Below are positions 1-7,345 of a stretch of 33,568 bases of DNA, in pieces (position 1 is the first letter of the stretch; each line of letters begins with the position of its first letter). The notes beneath the pieces are model-generated. The model was not told where the DNA came from, did no database searches, and worked only from the letters and a program-made list of their open reading frames with translations. A program made the position numbers and the translations under genes. Origin of the DNA: an uncultured Candidatus Melainabacteria bacterium (GTDB lineage Bacteria; Cyanobacteriota; Vampirovibrionia; Gastranaerophilales; Gastranaerophilaceae); contig CAKNXK010000016.1 of the NCBI GenBank assembly GCA_932182025.1, positions 1 through 33,568 of the forward strand, in the 5' to 3' direction.

Positions 1-72
1 ACACGGTCGTAAAGACTCTTAGCGGCGAAAATACTTGGAGGGCCACTTCCTGGGAAGATAGCTCGTTGCCAA
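1..72 (+). rRNA. rrf: 5S ribosomal RNA, 3' part (5' end outside window)
   Basis: The first ~72 bases match the conserved 3' half of bacterial 5S rRNA: ACACGG, then CTTAGCGGCGAAAATACTTGG, and CCTGGGAAGATAG near the end. The gene enters from beyond the left edge, so this is probably the end of an rRNA operon. A strong terminator follows within 20 bases. The exact 3' end is estimated to within a few bases. Confidence 0.9.
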
Positions 73-87
73 CATCTATTTTAGAGA

Positions 88-128
88 AAACAGAGAATTG
101 ATTTGATTATCAGTTCTCTGTTTTTTTT
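88..128 (+). terminator. Rho-independent terminator of the 5S/rRNA unit
   Basis: Positions 88-102 pair with 109-123 (AAACAGAGAA against TTCTCTGTTT, extended by ATTGAT/ATCAGT with one G-T wobble). The loop is six bases and the right arm runs into eight T residues. It lies directly downstream of the 5S end. Confidence 0.85.
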
Positions 129-151
129 GTGATAAATGACCATTAGAAGGA

Positions 152-180
152 TAGACATTTCACGGAGATTTAATTATGAT
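152..180 (+). promoter_or_regulatory. Sigma70-type promoter of the first LuxR-type gene
   Basis: TAGACA (152-157, 5/6 match to TTGACA), a 17-nt spacer, then TATGAT (175-180, 5/6 match). Transcription would start near 187, giving a short leader that holds the GGAAAGGA ribosome site (192-199) before the ATG at 210. Predicted from sequence only. Confidence 0.6.
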
Positions 181-209
181 AGGGTTGAAATGGAAAGGAT
201 TTAAGAGTA

Positions 210-404
210 ATGGAATATTTAACACCACAAAAAATTAAAATTATCAAACTGGTTGCAGAAGGATATGAAAATAGTGAAATTGCAAAATTACTTAATATAT
301 CAATTTCCACTGTGAAAACCTATTTAAGAACTATCTTTGAAGACTTATGTCTGAGAAATAGAGCTCAATTAGCAGCGTGGGCAGTAAAAAATGGATTGTT
401 ATAA
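210..404 (+). CDS. Stand-alone LuxR/GerE-type DNA-binding protein (64 aa)
   Basis: The protein is essentially one LuxR C-terminal helix-turn-helix domain. It opens with LTPQKIKIIKLVAEGYENSEIA, where NSEIAKLLNIS and STVKTYL are the typical turn and recognition helix, and ends with AAWAVKNGLL. There is no receiver or sensor domain, so if it is a transcription regulator it must be controlled by its amount or by a partner. Small receiver-less LuxR proteins such as PedR are known in cyanobacteria; orthology is not shown here. A GGAAAGGA ribosome site precedes the ATG. It is probably monocistronic, ending in a bidirectional terminator. A second protein of the same kind lies at 875. Target genes are unknown. 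Confidence 0.85.
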   Translation: MEYLTPQKIKIIKLVAEGYENSEIAKLLNISISTVKTYLRTIFEDLCLRNRAQLAAWAVKNGLL

Positions 405-407
405 ATT

Positions 408-436
408 AAAAAGAACCTCTTTTAGAGGTTCTTTTT
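408..436. terminator. Bidirectional terminator between convergent genes
   Basis: A perfect 13-bp inverted repeat (AAAAAGAACCTCT, 3-base loop TTT, AGAGGTTCTTTTT). It has T-runs on both strands, so it can serve the LuxR-type gene on the left and the leftward DUF378 gene on the right. Confidence 0.85.
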
Positions 437-446
437 AATAATAAGG

Positions 447-683
447 TTACAGTCTGCAATCACCATACTCGCATGTTTCGATTTCATCAATTGTTTCACA
501 TCTGTGCATAGTTAGCGCTGTAACGACGGCACTGATACCGACTAAAGAGTAGACAATTCTTGCTAAAACTGTCATGTCACCAAATATTGCTGCTACAAGG
601 TTAAATCCGAATAAACCTATCAGACCCCAGTTAAGAGCACCAATAAGTGTTAATACATAAGCTGTGTATTTAAGAAAATTCAT
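447..683 (-). CDS. DUF378 small inner-membrane protein (78 aa)
   Basis: A short protein with two predicted membrane segments (about residues 5-30 and 38-60). It carries the family hallmark ALNWGLIGLFGFNLVAAIFG near the N-terminus, as in DUF378 proteins such as YuzA of Bacillus. The C-terminal tail is acidic with three Cys (residues 62-76), which is not part of the usual family core. The start is well supported by an AAAGGAGGTG ribosome site about 6 nt upstream. It converges on the LuxR-type gene and shares its terminator. Its function is unknown in any organism; envelope location is inferred. Confidence 0.8.
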   Translation of the reverse strand: MNFLKYTAYVLTLIGALNWGLIGLFGFNLVAAIFGDMTVLARIVYSLVGISAVVTALTMHRCETIDEIETCEYGDCRL

Positions 684-775
684 AATACACCTCCTTTCAA
701 TTCTTATTATTACCGACCTTTCTATTAATTAATTAGCCATTGGAATTAACCATTTTTCCCTATTTTATGTTAAGA

Positions 776-793
776 TTTGTAAAATTTTGTAAA
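776..793. promoter_or_regulatory. RpaB/HLR1-like direct repeat, copy 1
   Basis: TTTGTAAA-AT-TTTGTAAA: two identical octamers with a 10-bp period. The reverse complement is TTTACAAA-AT-TTTACAAA, a full match to the cyanobacterial HLR1 consensus (G/T)TTACA(A/T)(A/T)-NN-(same). It lies between the divergent DUF378 gene (start 683) and LuxR-type gene (start 875), 81 nt before the latter. Binding by an RpaB-like regulator is inference. Confidence 0.5.
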
Positions 794-874
794 GAATTAT
801 TAAATTGGAAAATGCATTAATAGGTTTTGGCAGCTTTGTTATATGATTAAAGAATAGAGTTATAGGAGTAACAT

Positions 875-1075
875 ATGAAAAATGATTTAACACAAAGAGA
901 ACTTGATGTTTTAACACTATTAGCACAAGGTTGTAAAAATAAAGAGATAGCTGCTAATTTATATTTATCTGTTTCTACTGTTAAAACACATATAGAAACA
1001 ATATCCCTGAAATTAGGTGTATCAGGACGCATGCTTATTGCGTTAACTGCCATAAGATCAGGGATAATTGAATAA
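875..1075 (+). CDS. Second stand-alone LuxR/GerE-type DNA-binding protein (66 aa)
   Basis: A single LuxR-type helix-turn-helix and nothing else: LTQRELDVLTLLAQGCKNKEIA, then SVSTVKTHIETISLKLGV, the canonical recognition helix and dimerisation helix. It has the same architecture as the protein at 210, but the two differ at many positions, so they are paralogues rather than a recent duplication. A TAGGAG ribosome site lies before the ATG. TTGGCA (827-832) with a 17-nt spacer to AAGAAT is a possible weak promoter. An RpaB-box-like repeat lies 81 nt upstream. The stop codon directly abuts the stop of the convergent SIMPL gene with no base between them. Confidence 0.85.
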   Translation: MKNDLTQRELDVLTLLAQGCKNKEIAANLYLSVSTVKTHIETISLKLGVSGRMLIALTAIRSGIIE

Positions 1076-1795
1076 CTATTTAATTTTAAATGATATATTA
1101 GCAACTGCAGTTACTTTTTTATCAATAGATGTTGCATCGTTAATACCCATATCGGAAACATCAGTTGAGTCAACCGGTGTTATTTGATAAACACCCATTC
1201 TAACAGATTGAATTTTACCGACGCTGTTATGAGTAGCTTTTAACATTGAAGCAGCTCTATTCTTTGCATCTGTTGAAGCTTTTTCAAGAAGAGATACTTT
1301 AAGTTCCGGAAGTTTTGAGTAAGCGTATGATGGTGAATAAACATTGATATCTATACCTTTAGTAATCAAGCTTGAAATATCTGTTGAAATTTCTTTAATT
1401 AGTTCAACATTATCAGAACTAATTGTTACAGGCTGTGATAAATTGTAACTTTCAGGAATATTAGTATAGCTGCCATTATAATCTCTTTTATAATTGTAGT
1501 AACCGTTTACAGTTTTCTTTTCAATTTTTTTGATTTGTTTATCTGATAGATACTTTTCTACAATTTTATATTGTTCTTGGCTGGCAGTATAAGCATCTTG
1601 TTTTGTTGGCTTTTTGGTAACAATGTCAAAGCTTAGTGTTCCGGAATCTGATTTTACAATTTCATAAGCGGAGCCTGTTACTGATATAACATTTCCAGAA
1701 AATGATGTTGAAATCATTTTTGTGCAGATTAAAATAGTTAATACTACTAAAATACCAACTGTTAATGCTTGTAGTTTTTCAATTCTTTCTAGCAT
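1076..1795 (-). CDS. SIMPL (DUF541) domain protein, membrane-anchored (239 aa)
   Basis: The N-terminus has one membrane segment (about residues 11-32, VGILVVLTILICT). The rest is a SIMPL/DUF541 domain that starts with ISVTGSAYEIVKSD, the family's usual first strand, and ends with VTAVANISFKIK. SIMPL proteins are periplasmic or exported, often oligomeric, and mostly of unknown role; one relative is E. coli YggE. The protein is probably anchored facing the periplasm. The start is supported by AGGAGGT just upstream and by a good promoter (1820-1849). It is convergent with the LuxR-type gene, stop codons abutting. Confidence 0.85.
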   Translation of the reverse strand: MLERIEKLQALTVGILVVLTILICTKMISTSFSGNVISVTGSAYEIVKSDSGTLSFDIVTKKPTKQDAYTASQEQYKIVEKYLSDKQIKKIEKKTVNGYYNYKRDYNGSYTNIPESYNLSQPVTISSDNVELIKEISTDISSLITKGIDINVYSPSYAYSKLPELKVSLLEKASTDAKNRAASMLKATHNSVGKIQSVRMGVYQITPVDSTDVSDMGINDATSIDKKVTAVANISFKIK

Positions 1796-1819
1796 AATTT
1801 ACCTCCTATTTGCATTCAT

Positions 1820-1849
1820 ATTATAAAACTATCTTAACTCGCTTTGCAA
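1820..1849 (-). promoter_or_regulatory. Sigma70-type promoter of the SIMPL gene
   Basis: On the minus strand: TTGCAA (1849-1844), an 18-nt spacer, then TATAAT (1825-1820). The remaining leader to the ATG at 1795 is 24 nt and contains AGGAGGT. Confidence 0.65.
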
Positions 1850-1926
1850 GCCCCTATTTACATCTATCCTCTTTTGTTGTAATGTTTATACTTGATGAGG
1901 ATATATTAGAATAAGGGGATGTATTA

Positions 1927-3219
1927 ATGAATACTAAAATTGAAAAACTTCCTGAAAATGTTGTAAAGGTTGATATAGAAGTTCCTGCTAAAGATGCAGT
2001 AAGCTACTATAATAACGCAGCTAAGAGATTAGCCCAGTTTGTGAATATTCCAGGCTTTAGAAAGGGTAAAGCTCCAAGAAATGTTCTAGAACAACATATT
2101 GGTGAAGAAAGAATTAAACATGAAGCATTAGAAAATGCGCTTCCAAGAATTTTTGCTGATGTTGTAAAAGAGAATGATTTTGATGTTGTTGCTCAACCGT
2201 ATGTTGAATCATATACTTTCAATGTTGGTGAAGATTTAAAAATTACAGCTAAGATTGAACTTAGACCGGAAGTAACATTGGGTGAATACAAAGGTTTGAC
2301 AGTTGAAGTTGAAGAATATAAAACACCGGAAGATGCTTTCCAAAAGTCTGTCGATAATCTTTTATCTCAATCAGCTGAAACTATCTTAGTTACTGATAGA
2401 GTTACAGAAGCAAATGATATAGTTGTGTTTGATTTCGAAGGTTTTGCTAACGGTGAAAAAATTGAACATGGTGATGCGAAAAATTATACATTAGATTTAG
2501 CTAATTCAAGTTTTATTCCTGGCTTTGCTGAACAGTTAGTAGGAAAACCAATGGGTGAAGAGTTTGAAATCAATGTAACATTCCCTGAAACATATCATGA
2601 GAAAAAACTAGCAGGTCAGCCAGCTGTATTTAAGTGCAAAATTAATGAAATCAAAACTAAGGTTTTACCTGAGTTAACTGATGAATTTGCTCAAAAGGTT
2701 GGACCTTTTAAGACAGTTGATGATTTGAAAGCTGATATTCAATCTTATTTAGATACACAAAAATCTGATATTGATAGAACAAATTCTGAAAAAGCTGTAT
2801 TTGAAAAAGTTGTGAATGATGCTAAGGTTGAAATTCAACAATCTATGATTGATAGAGAAACTGATCAATTAGTTGAAGAATACAAACAAAAATTACAAAT
2901 GCAAGGTTTCAATTGGGATCAGGCAGTAGAAGCTCAAGGTTATGAAAATATTATGAAAGAGCTTAAAGAGGACGCAGCTGTTAGAGTTAAGAATTCTCTT
3001 GTGATTGATAAAATCGCAAAAGAAGAAAACATTACAGTTTCACAAGCTGATTTTGGTGCTAAACTTTCTGAATTAAGCAGAATGTACCAAATTGATACAC
3101 CAACTATGATTAAGCAATTATCACAGACTCCTGGTGTATTCAATGCATTGTCTCAACAAGCTTTGAATGAGAAAGTTACTCAATTCTTAGCTGATAATAA
3201 TACTGTTAAATTAAAATAA
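1927..3219 (+). CDS. tig: Trigger factor, ribosome-associated chaperone and prolyl isomerase
   Basis: At 430 aa this is the normal family length. The N-terminal ribosome-binding domain carries the docking signature GFRKGKAP (residues 43-50). The FKBP-type PPIase domain follows at about 150-240 (DIVVFDFEGFANGE through YHEKKLAGQPAVF). A long helical C-terminal chaperone domain completes it. It binds ribosomes near the exit tunnel and shields nascent chains. A GGGGAT ribosome site lies upstream of the ATG. The gene stands alone; the clpP-clpX genes often found downstream of tig are absent here. A strong bidirectional terminator follows the stop. Confidence 0.97.
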   Translation: MNTKIEKLPENVVKVDIEVPAKDAVSYYNNAAKRLAQFVNIPGFRKGKAPRNVLEQHIGEERIKHEALENALPRIFADVVKENDFDVVAQPYVESYTFNVGEDLKITAKIELRPEVTLGEYKGLTVEVEEYKTPEDAFQKSVDNLLSQSAETILVTDRVTEANDIVVFDFEGFANGEKIEHGDAKNYTLDLANSSFIPGFAEQLVGKPMGEEFEINVTFPETYHEKKLAGQPAVFKCKINEIKTKVLPELTDEFAQKVGPFKTVDDLKADIQSYLDTQKSDIDRTNSEKAVFEKVVNDAKVEIQQSMIDRETDQLVEEYKQKLQMQGFNWDQAVEAQGYENIMKELKEDAAVRVKNSLVIDKIAKEENITVSQADFGAKLSELSRMYQIDTPTMIKQLSQTPGVFNALSQQALNEKVTQFLADNNTVKLK

Positions 3220-3227
3220 TTGAGAAT

Positions 3228-3269
3228 AAAAAAAGCGGTTGGAAGAAAATCTTCCAACCGCTTTTTTTT
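3228..3269. terminator. Bidirectional terminator between tig and the pilin-like gene
   Basis: A-tract 3228-3234, perfect 11-bp stem GCGGTTGGAAG (3235-3245) against CTTCCAACCGC (3251-3261), 5-base loop, then eight T. It is symmetrical enough to serve both converging genes. Confidence 0.92.
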
Positions 3270-3282
3270 ATTAGATATTAAA

Positions 3283-4137
3283 TTAAAGTCTTCTAGGATC
3301 TGTTACTTTTATAACGGTATTTTGAGATTCCCAGCTTTGTTTAGATGGAACTAATATAAGTCCGTTGCAATTTAAATAACTACTAATTATATTTGGGATT
3401 CCAGCACTAAATTTAATACACATAGCTTCTTGTGCAGAGCGGAATATTCTAGCGTTGTATTCATCTTGATTAGTAGTTTCATTTTTTAGAACACGTCCTC
3501 TTTTTCCATCTTCAAAATAAAATGCCAGTAAATCTTTACGAACCTGAATATTAGTATCATCATTTATTGCTGGTACAGAATTGTTGCATGCAGAATTATC
3601 AGTTATTATCTGGTAAGGCAATAAGAAGTTTTCAGTATAATTTGTATCAATTTGAAGGTTTTCAACATATACCATACAAACAGTTTTTACAGAAGAATTT
3701 CTTGTTTTTACAGAAGGAACGCGCATTATAATTCTATAGCGGTTTTCTGGTTTATCTTCATCATTGATTTTAGGGGTTACATTTCCAATCGGTTCTATAT
3801 GAAAATTGGTACCGTTTGGTGTGTCGAAATCAAGAGAACCTAATGTGTTTGAAACATGTCTTCCTGATAAAACATCAACAAATCTTTTTGAAAAATTACA
3901 TGCGTTTACATTGTGCAGATTGTTATTTAATACACAGTCTCTAATTGTATAACCCAGACCATCTTCAGCATCGGATAATGCTGTTGTGAGCGCATAATAT
4001 CCTGTATATATATATATATTGTAAGCTCTTTCTATGCCTTTTCTTGCGATTGTAAATCCCATTGTAGCAATTATTGCTGCAATAGTTACTGCTATTAAAA
4101 CTTCTGCAAGAGAAAATCCTTTTTTGTTATTTTTCAT
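3283..4137 (-). CDS. Type IV pilin-like (pseudopilin) protein with prepilin cleavage site (284 aa)
   Basis: The N-terminus MKNNKKGFSLAEVLIAV is a prepilin signal: a short basic leader, cleavage expected after Gly7, Phe8 as the mature first residue, Glu12 at position +5, and a hydrophobic stalk to about residue 28. The C-terminal part has no recognisable domain and has scattered Cys that might form disulfides. It is longer than most major pilins, so a minor pilin, a type II secretion pseudopilin or a competence pseudopilin is more likely. Its ATG overlaps the stop of the upstream DUF3326 gene by 4 nt, so the two are cotranscribed. No other pilus gene is nearby. Confidence 0.8.
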   Translation of the reverse strand: MKNNKKGFSLAEVLIAVTIAAIIATMGFTIARKGIERAYNIYIYTGYYALTTALSDAEDGLGYTIRDCVLNNNLHNVNACNFSKRFVDVLSGRHVSNTLGSLDFDTPNGTNFHIEPIGNVTPKINDEDKPENRYRIIMRVPSVKTRNSSVKTVCMVYVENLQIDTNYTENFLLPYQIITDNSACNNSVPAINDDTNIQVRKDLLAFYFEDGKRGRVLKNETTNQDEYNARIFRSAQEAMCIKFSAGIPNIISSYLNCNGLILVPSKQSWESQNTVIKVTDPRRL

Positions 4138-5078
4138 TTTAAAAGCTCCAGTAATTCTTCGTATGTTTTTATTATATCACATGTAATTTGAAAATTCTCG
4201 GGGTTAACATTTAAGACTGTATTATTTTCTTTTATAGCAAATATTTTTTTGTTATGTTTTGACATTTCTAATACCGGAATGCAGCCGATTGAGTTGTATG
4301 GAACAACAAGAAAATCAATATCATTAAAACTAATTCCAGTATCCTCTATTAGAGGTGCTTGGTTTAGCCCTAAAAGTATACATGGTAAAAAGGTTGGTGT
4401 TATATATTCTGCTGAGCAACGAGAATCAACAATATCTGTAGTAATTGTATAATCATTAAAAGCTGGTGCATGGGCGCATGGAACTTTTAATTCTTTAGAT
4501 ATATAATGCGATAGAATTGCTTCTACTCCTCCAACAGGGTCAACACCATTGCCGTTTGTATAGTCTTCTCCTTGTTCGTCAGGAAAGTGACATACAATTG
4601 CCAGTGCGTCACATCCTTTATCTATAAGCTTTTGTCCGGCGCGTTTGAGTGTGTCCAAGTTTTTTACATTTCCCATTGAGGCACCGGATTTGTCAATAAA
4701 AAACTCTACTCCAACTTCTTTGTCAGTTATTTCAAAGTCATGTATATCAATATCATAAACTGTTTTGACTGCATTTATTGTATTAATGTGTATATTTAAA
4801 ACATCTTTAGAAATTGATTTGTCAAATATTACACCGATTTTATTGTTTGTGCTTTCTTTCAAGCAGCATTTGTTCTTAAAAAATTCATCAAGGGTATAAC
4901 CTTCGACATAAAGCATGTTTTCTGTAATACCTGAAAAACATGCTGCATTTACAACATTTGGATTAACTATAAGTTTATAGTTTTTTGATAATTTCCTTGC
5001 CCATTTACTGGCATCACCAGCAAAGCCTCCGATTGAAGCACCGATACCGGTTGGGATTATAAAAGCTCCGATTTTCAT
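4134..5078 (-). CDS. DUF3326 family protein (314 aa)
   Basis: The start PTGIGASIGGFAGDASKWAR, followed by NPNVVNAA and later DPVGGVEAILSH, CAHAPAF and the SRCSAEYITPTFLPC stretch, matches my recollection of DUF3326, a family found chiefly in cyanobacteria and plant plastid proteomes. The reaction is unknown. The conserved Gly-rich start and the Cys, His and Asp motifs suggest an enzyme, but no catalytic residue is established. The start codon is only 6 nt after a consensus -10 box, so the message is probably leaderless; there is no ribosome site. It is first in a two-gene unit with the pilin-like gene. Confidence 0.75.
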   Translation of the reverse strand: MKIGAFIIPTGIGASIGGFAGDASKWARKLSKNYKLIVNPNVVNAACFSGITENMLYVEGYTLDEFFKNKCCLKESTNNKIGVIFDKSISKDVLNIHINTINAVKTVYDIDIHDFEITDKEVGVEFFIDKSGASMGNVKNLDTLKRAGQKLIDKGCDALAIVCHFPDEQGEDYTNGNGVDPVGGVEAILSHYISKELKVPCAHAPAFNDYTITTDIVDSRCSAEYITPTFLPCILLGLNQAPLIEDTGISFNDIDFLVVPYNSIGCIPVLEMSKHNKKIFAIKENNTVLNVNPENFQITCDIIKTYEELLELLK

Positions 5079-5084
5079 ATATAA

Positions 5085-5113
5085 ATTATATTATAATATC
5101 TCAATGTTTGCAA
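5085..5113 (-). promoter_or_regulatory. Promoter of the DUF3326/pilin unit (leaderless)
   Basis: On the minus strand: TTGCAA (5113-5108), exactly 17 nt, TATAAT (5090-5085), then 6 nt to the ATG (5078-5076). The expected transcription start coincides with the A of ATG. The -35 box is the same six bases used by the plus-strand promoter. Confidence 0.7.
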
Positions 5114-5136
5114 AAAGTTTATATGTATTGTAAAAT
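5108..5136 (+). promoter_or_regulatory. Promoter of the CNNM/CorC-type gene, sharing its -35 box
   Basis: TTGCAA (5108-5113) is self-complementary. Read rightward it is followed by a 17-nt spacer and TAAAAT (5131-5136, 5/6 match). The leader to the ATG at 5170 is about 27 nt. The minus-strand promoter uses the same hexamer. Confidence 0.6.
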
Positions 5137-5169
5137 GACAATTGTAATTTTATAGGTGTATGAGAGTAT

Positions 5170-6516
5170 ATGAACCTGATGGATATATTAATTAATATTT
5201 TTGTAATAGCATTTTTACTATTTGTTAATGGATTTTTTGTCGCAGCGGAATTCGCTTTAGTCAAAGTTAGAAAAACAAGGCTTGAACAGCTTTCTAATGA
5301 AGGAAATTCAAATGCAAATAAAGCGTTAAAACTTGTAAATGATACAAACAAAATGCTGGCAGCGGCACAATTAGGCGTAACAATTGCAAGTATTGCACTT
5401 GGTTGGGTTGCTGAGTCTACAATTGTTCAGTTAATTGAACCGGTAATTAATTTGATACCTGTGGCAAATTCTTTGATCACAGCGCATGCGATAGCAGTTC
5501 CTATTTCATTTGTTGTTGTGACTTATTTCCATGTGCTTTTAGGTGAACAATTACCAAAATGTTTTGCACTTAGACATCCTGACAGTTTAGCTTTGTGGGT
5601 TGCTCGTCCGATGGATTTGTTTATAACACTTTTTAAACCTTTTGTTTGGTTATTGCTTATATCAGGTGATAAAATTTTATGTGCATTTAATGTTTCATCT
5701 GATGATGCTTCTCTTGTTCATTCAACCGAAGAGCTTGATATGCTTGTCGATGCAAGTTATAACGAGGGTGTGCTCAACGAAACTGAAGCTGAAATGCTTC
5801 ATAATATGTTTAAATTTTCGGATTTAACTGCAAAACAGGTTATGCTTCCAAGAACTGATATGATGTGTATTCCTTCAGATATTTCTTATGATGATTTGAA
5901 TAAATTTGCACTTGAGAATCAATATACCCGTTATCCTGTCTATGAAGGATCTATTGATAAAATTTTAGGTTTTATTCATGTTAAAGACTTATATTCTTTA
6001 GCTATGACTAAGGATAATTATTCAATTGAAAAAGTTATTCGTCCTTTGATGCTTGTTCCTGAAACAATGACATTGGATAATTTAATTCTTGAATTTAAGA
6101 AAACACATACTCAAATAGCTGTTGTTATTGACGAATTCGGCGGTACTTCTGGTTTAATTACTTTGGAAGATGTACTTGAAGAAATTATCGGTGAAGTTCA
6201 GGATGAATTTGACGAAGAGGAAGAGGCTGATATCAAAGAAATTGCGGAGAATACTTATATTGCTAACGCAATGGTGCGAATTGATGAATTTGTTGATTAC
6301 TTTGATTTAAACGAAGCTCAATTTGAAGAAGATGATGTTGATACTATAGCAGGGCTTGTTGTAAAACTTTTGGGTAGAATTGCAGTTGTTGGCGATAAGG
6401 TTTCATTTAATGGTTTAACATTCACTGTAGTTGAAATTGATGGTGCACGTGTCACAAAATTACAAGTTTTTAAAGAGCCTGTAAGTGAAGTTATAAGTAC
6501 AAGCGACGAAAATTAA
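5170..6516 (+). CDS. CNNM/CorC-type membrane protein with CBS domains (HlyC/TlyC family)
   Basis: 448 aa with the full family layout. A DUF21/CNNM transmembrane domain covers about 1-190 (opening helix, FVAAEFALVKVRKTRLEQL, then AQLGVTIASIALGWVAE). A CBS pair follows at about 210-335 (KQVMLPRTDM, YTRYPVYEGSIDKILGFIHVKD, and later IDEFGGTSGLITLEDVLEEI). A CorC_HlyC domain occupies about 350-440. These proteins are linked to Mg2+ or Co2+ efflux and were historically annotated as hemolysins; a toxin role is not supported. GAGAG upstream is a weak ribosome site. The gene is monocistronic and divergent from the DUF3326 unit. Confidence 0.92.
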   Translation: MNLMDILINIFVIAFLLFVNGFFVAAEFALVKVRKTRLEQLSNEGNSNANKALKLVNDTNKMLAAAQLGVTIASIALGWVAESTIVQLIEPVINLIPVANSLITAHAIAVPISFVVVTYFHVLLGEQLPKCFALRHPDSLALWVARPMDLFITLFKPFVWLLLISGDKILCAFNVSSDDASLVHSTEELDMLVDASYNEGVLNETEAEMLHNMFKFSDLTAKQVMLPRTDMMCIPSDISYDDLNKFALENQYTRYPVYEGSIDKILGFIHVKDLYSLAMTKDNYSIEKVIRPLMLVPETMTLDNLILEFKKTHTQIAVVIDEFGGTSGLITLEDVLEEIIGEVQDEFDEEEEADIKEIAENTYIANAMVRIDEFVDYFDLNEAQFEEDDVDTIAGLVVKLLGRIAVVGDKVSFNGLTFTVVEIDGARVTKLQVFKEPVSEVISTSDEN

Positions 6517-6518
6517 TT

Positions 6519-6536
6519 TTTGTAAAAATTTGTAAC
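6519..6536. promoter_or_regulatory. RpaB/HLR1-like direct repeat, copy 2
   Basis: TTTGTAAA-AA-TTTGTAAC; the reverse complement GTTACAAA-TT-TTTACAAA fits the HLR1 consensus in both halves. It starts 2 nt after the stop of the CNNM-type gene and ends 80 nt before the ATG at 6617, almost the same distance as copy 1 from its LuxR-type gene. Confidence 0.5.
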
Positions 6537-6616
6537 ATAATCTGATTTTTGCGCAAGAAAACTAAATAAAAATACTTTATATATTTGTAGTGTGATAGTA
6601 TGTAAAGGTATTTAGT

Positions 6617-7330
6617 ATGCCAGCAGGTATTCAAACAATAGGTTTATTTGCACCAATTGTTGCCTCCAATGCCATTTTTTCGGCAAGGAGAGCATCAAGA
6701 GGCATGAGCTCTATTGATGAAAACCCGCTTTATGGAGCGATGAATATGGATATTGCAGCAGGACAAACTTTAAAAGGTTTCAAGGCAGCAAAAGAAGTCG
6801 CAGCCGTAAGTAATTCTGAAGCGCATATCGTAGCTGAAGGTGCAAGTGAAGCTATCAAGAATTTCTCTAAGACAAATAAACTTGTAAAAGGTGTGGGTAA
6901 AGTTGTGGATTTCACTGCAAATAATATCAATCCAATTATTTGTGCAACCAGTGCAGCAAAAGTTTTATTTGGATCTGACGATAAGCTTGATGCAGGAGCA
7001 AGAGAAATTATATCGCTTGGTTCAATGTTTGCAGCTGAGCGTGCGGCTAAAACCTTCTTAGGTATGCCTTACACAACAAAAGAAGATGGTAAAGTAGTCA
7101 CTCATTTAAGAGAATCACTTTACAATAAGAACCCGTTTATAAAAGAACAAGTTTCTGCATTAAAAGAATTTTGTGCAACTAAGAAATTATTTAACAAGGT
7201 TTCTTTAGAATTTGTGCCTGGTGCTGCAAAAGGCCTGGCTTTTGTTTGTGCTTCAATAGCAGGCTATAAGTTAGGTAATATGGCCGCAGATTGTTTATTA
7301 GGTAAAAATGAAGAAACAGAGGAAGGTTAG
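6617..7330 (+). CDS. Protein of unknown function (237 aa)
   Basis: I do not recognise a family. The protein is rich in Ala and Lys. It has a mildly hydrophobic N-terminus (residues 4-23, IQTIGLFAPIVASNAIFSA), an amphipathic Ala/Lys middle, and a second hydrophobic stretch near the C-terminus (about 205-230, AKGLAFVCASIAGYKLG), followed by an acidic tail. This suggests membrane association rather than a soluble enzyme. AAAGG 8 nt before the ATG supports the start. An RpaB-box-like repeat lies 80 nt upstream. The stop codon overlaps the stop of the convergent gene by 3 bases of a 4-base overlap. Probably lineage-specific. Confidence 0.7.
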   Translation: MPAGIQTIGLFAPIVASNAIFSARRASRGMSSIDENPLYGAMNMDIAAGQTLKGFKAAKEVAAVSNSEAHIVAEGASEAIKNFSKTNKLVKGVGKVVDFTANNINPIICATSAAKVLFGSDDKLDAGAREIISLGSMFAAERAAKTFLGMPYTTKEDGKVVTHLRESLYNKNPFIKEQVSALKEFCATKKLFNKVSLEFVPGAAKGLAFVCASIAGYKLGNMAADCLLGKNEETEEG

Positions 7331-7345
7331 TTAAACTTTCCTGTT
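7321..7345 (+). terminator. Weak hairpin over the overlapping stop codons
   Basis: GGAAGGTT (7321-7328) pairs with AACTTTCC (7334-7341) with one G-T wobble around a 5-base loop, followed by a T-rich but interrupted tract. The hairpin contains both stop codons of the convergent genes. Termination strength is doubtful. Confidence 0.35.

Noticed and set aside
847..1104. 85-codon open frame on the minus strand over the second LuxR-type gene
   Set aside because: Antisense to a clear helix-turn-helix gene and to the end of the SIMPL gene; no supporting signal.
4000..4020. TA-rich run (ATATATATAT) in the pilin-like gene as a repeat element
   Set aside because: It is short, within a coding frame (Tyr-Ile codons), and explained by AT-rich codon use.
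5170..6516. Hemolysin annotation for the CBS-domain membrane protein
   Set aside because: DUF21 plus CBS plus CorC domains mark a CNNM/CorC-type ion-transport protein; the hemolysin name is historical.
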